From positions 1 to 5,648 of the forward strand of contig CAAFIN010000053.1 of the NCBI GenBank assembly GCA_900762945.1: 5,648 nucleotides of DNA, given 5' to 3'. Positions within the stretch are counted from its first letter, which is position 1. Each line of letters starts with the position of its first letter. This stretch comes from Clostridia bacterium (GTDB lineage Bacteria; Bacillota; Clostridia; Christensenellales; Pumilibacteraceae). The notes below the pieces were generated by a model. That model did no database searches and was not told the DNA's origin. It saw only the letters and a program-made list of their open reading frames with translations. Below, one piece after another: positions 5,555 through 5,648 of this stretch. Position numbers and translations under genes: made by a program.

Positions 5555-5648
5555 CCGCGCGAAGCGCGGACATCACTTCGCCGTAAGGCGAAATAGCACT
5601 TTTGCGAAGCAAAAATATAACTCGCGTAGCGAATATCACTCGTTATCG
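5555..5648. repeat. Tandem array of mini-hairpins with 7-nt ATATCAC-type linkers, continues past window
   Basis: Four hairpins follow at 22-23 nt steps: CCGCGC-GAA-GCGCGG (5555-5569), TTCGCC-GTAA-GGCGAA (5577-5592), TTTTGC-GAA-GCAAAA (5600-5614) and TCGC-GTA-GCGA (5622-5632). The arm sequences differ each time, but the linkers are alike: ACATCAC (5570-5576), ATAGCAC (5593-5599), ATATAAC (5615-5621) and ATATCAC (5633-5639). A further unit appears to begin at 5640 and is cut by the window end. Conserved linkers with changing but self-complementary arms suggest that structure, not sequence, is kept. Confidence 0.65.

Noticed and set aside
5555..5648. CRISPR array
   Set aside because: The constant part is only 7 nt, the variable parts are palindromes, and no cas gene is present.

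Overview
The window looks like a chromosomal piece of an uncultured member of the Clostridia (Firmicutes). The supporting signs are strong purine-rich Shine-Dalgarno sites (GGAGG, AAGGAG) 6-8 nt before each start, sigma-A type promoters, a purine-class riboswitch with an intrinsic terminator, short gene spacing, and intergenic palindromes of the kind seen in gut Clostridia. This placement is inference from style. No marker gene is present. All genes lie on the + strand.

Region 1 (1-1237) is the end of a phosphorelay module: the C-terminal part of a hybrid histidine kinase (ATPase domain then receiver domain), followed 33 nt later by a separate HPt phosphotransfer protein. The final response regulator is not in the window.

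Region 2 (1238-3908) is the most interesting part. A near-consensus extended -10 promoter (1301-1330) fires almost directly into a purine-riboswitch aptamer (1341-1401) with the J2/3 core TTTCTACC and a C at the specificity position, which predicts guanine-type recognition. Behind it lie an anti-aptamer hairpin, an antiterminator and a Rho-independent terminator that are mutually exclusive. Read by eye, the pairing logic predicts that ligand turns expression ON, the opposite of most guanine riboswitches. The controlled genes are an FAD-dependent dehydrogenase of the COG2509 type (1472-2839) and, 10 nt behind it, an uncharacterised probable beta-propeller protein (2850-3908). Neither is a known purine gene, so the unit is a candidate for an undescribed purine-responsive function.

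Region 3 (3909-5047) has a terminator whose loop carries the -35 box of the next promoter, then galM (aldose 1-epimerase) as a single-gene unit.

Region 4 (5048-5648) has no credible gene. It holds an 18-bp hairpin terminator behind galM, a 132-bp branched imperfect palindrome resembling a miniature mobile element, a cluster of RNA-like hairpins, and a tandem array of small hairpins joined by a conserved 7-nt linker (consensus ATATCAC) that runs off the window end.
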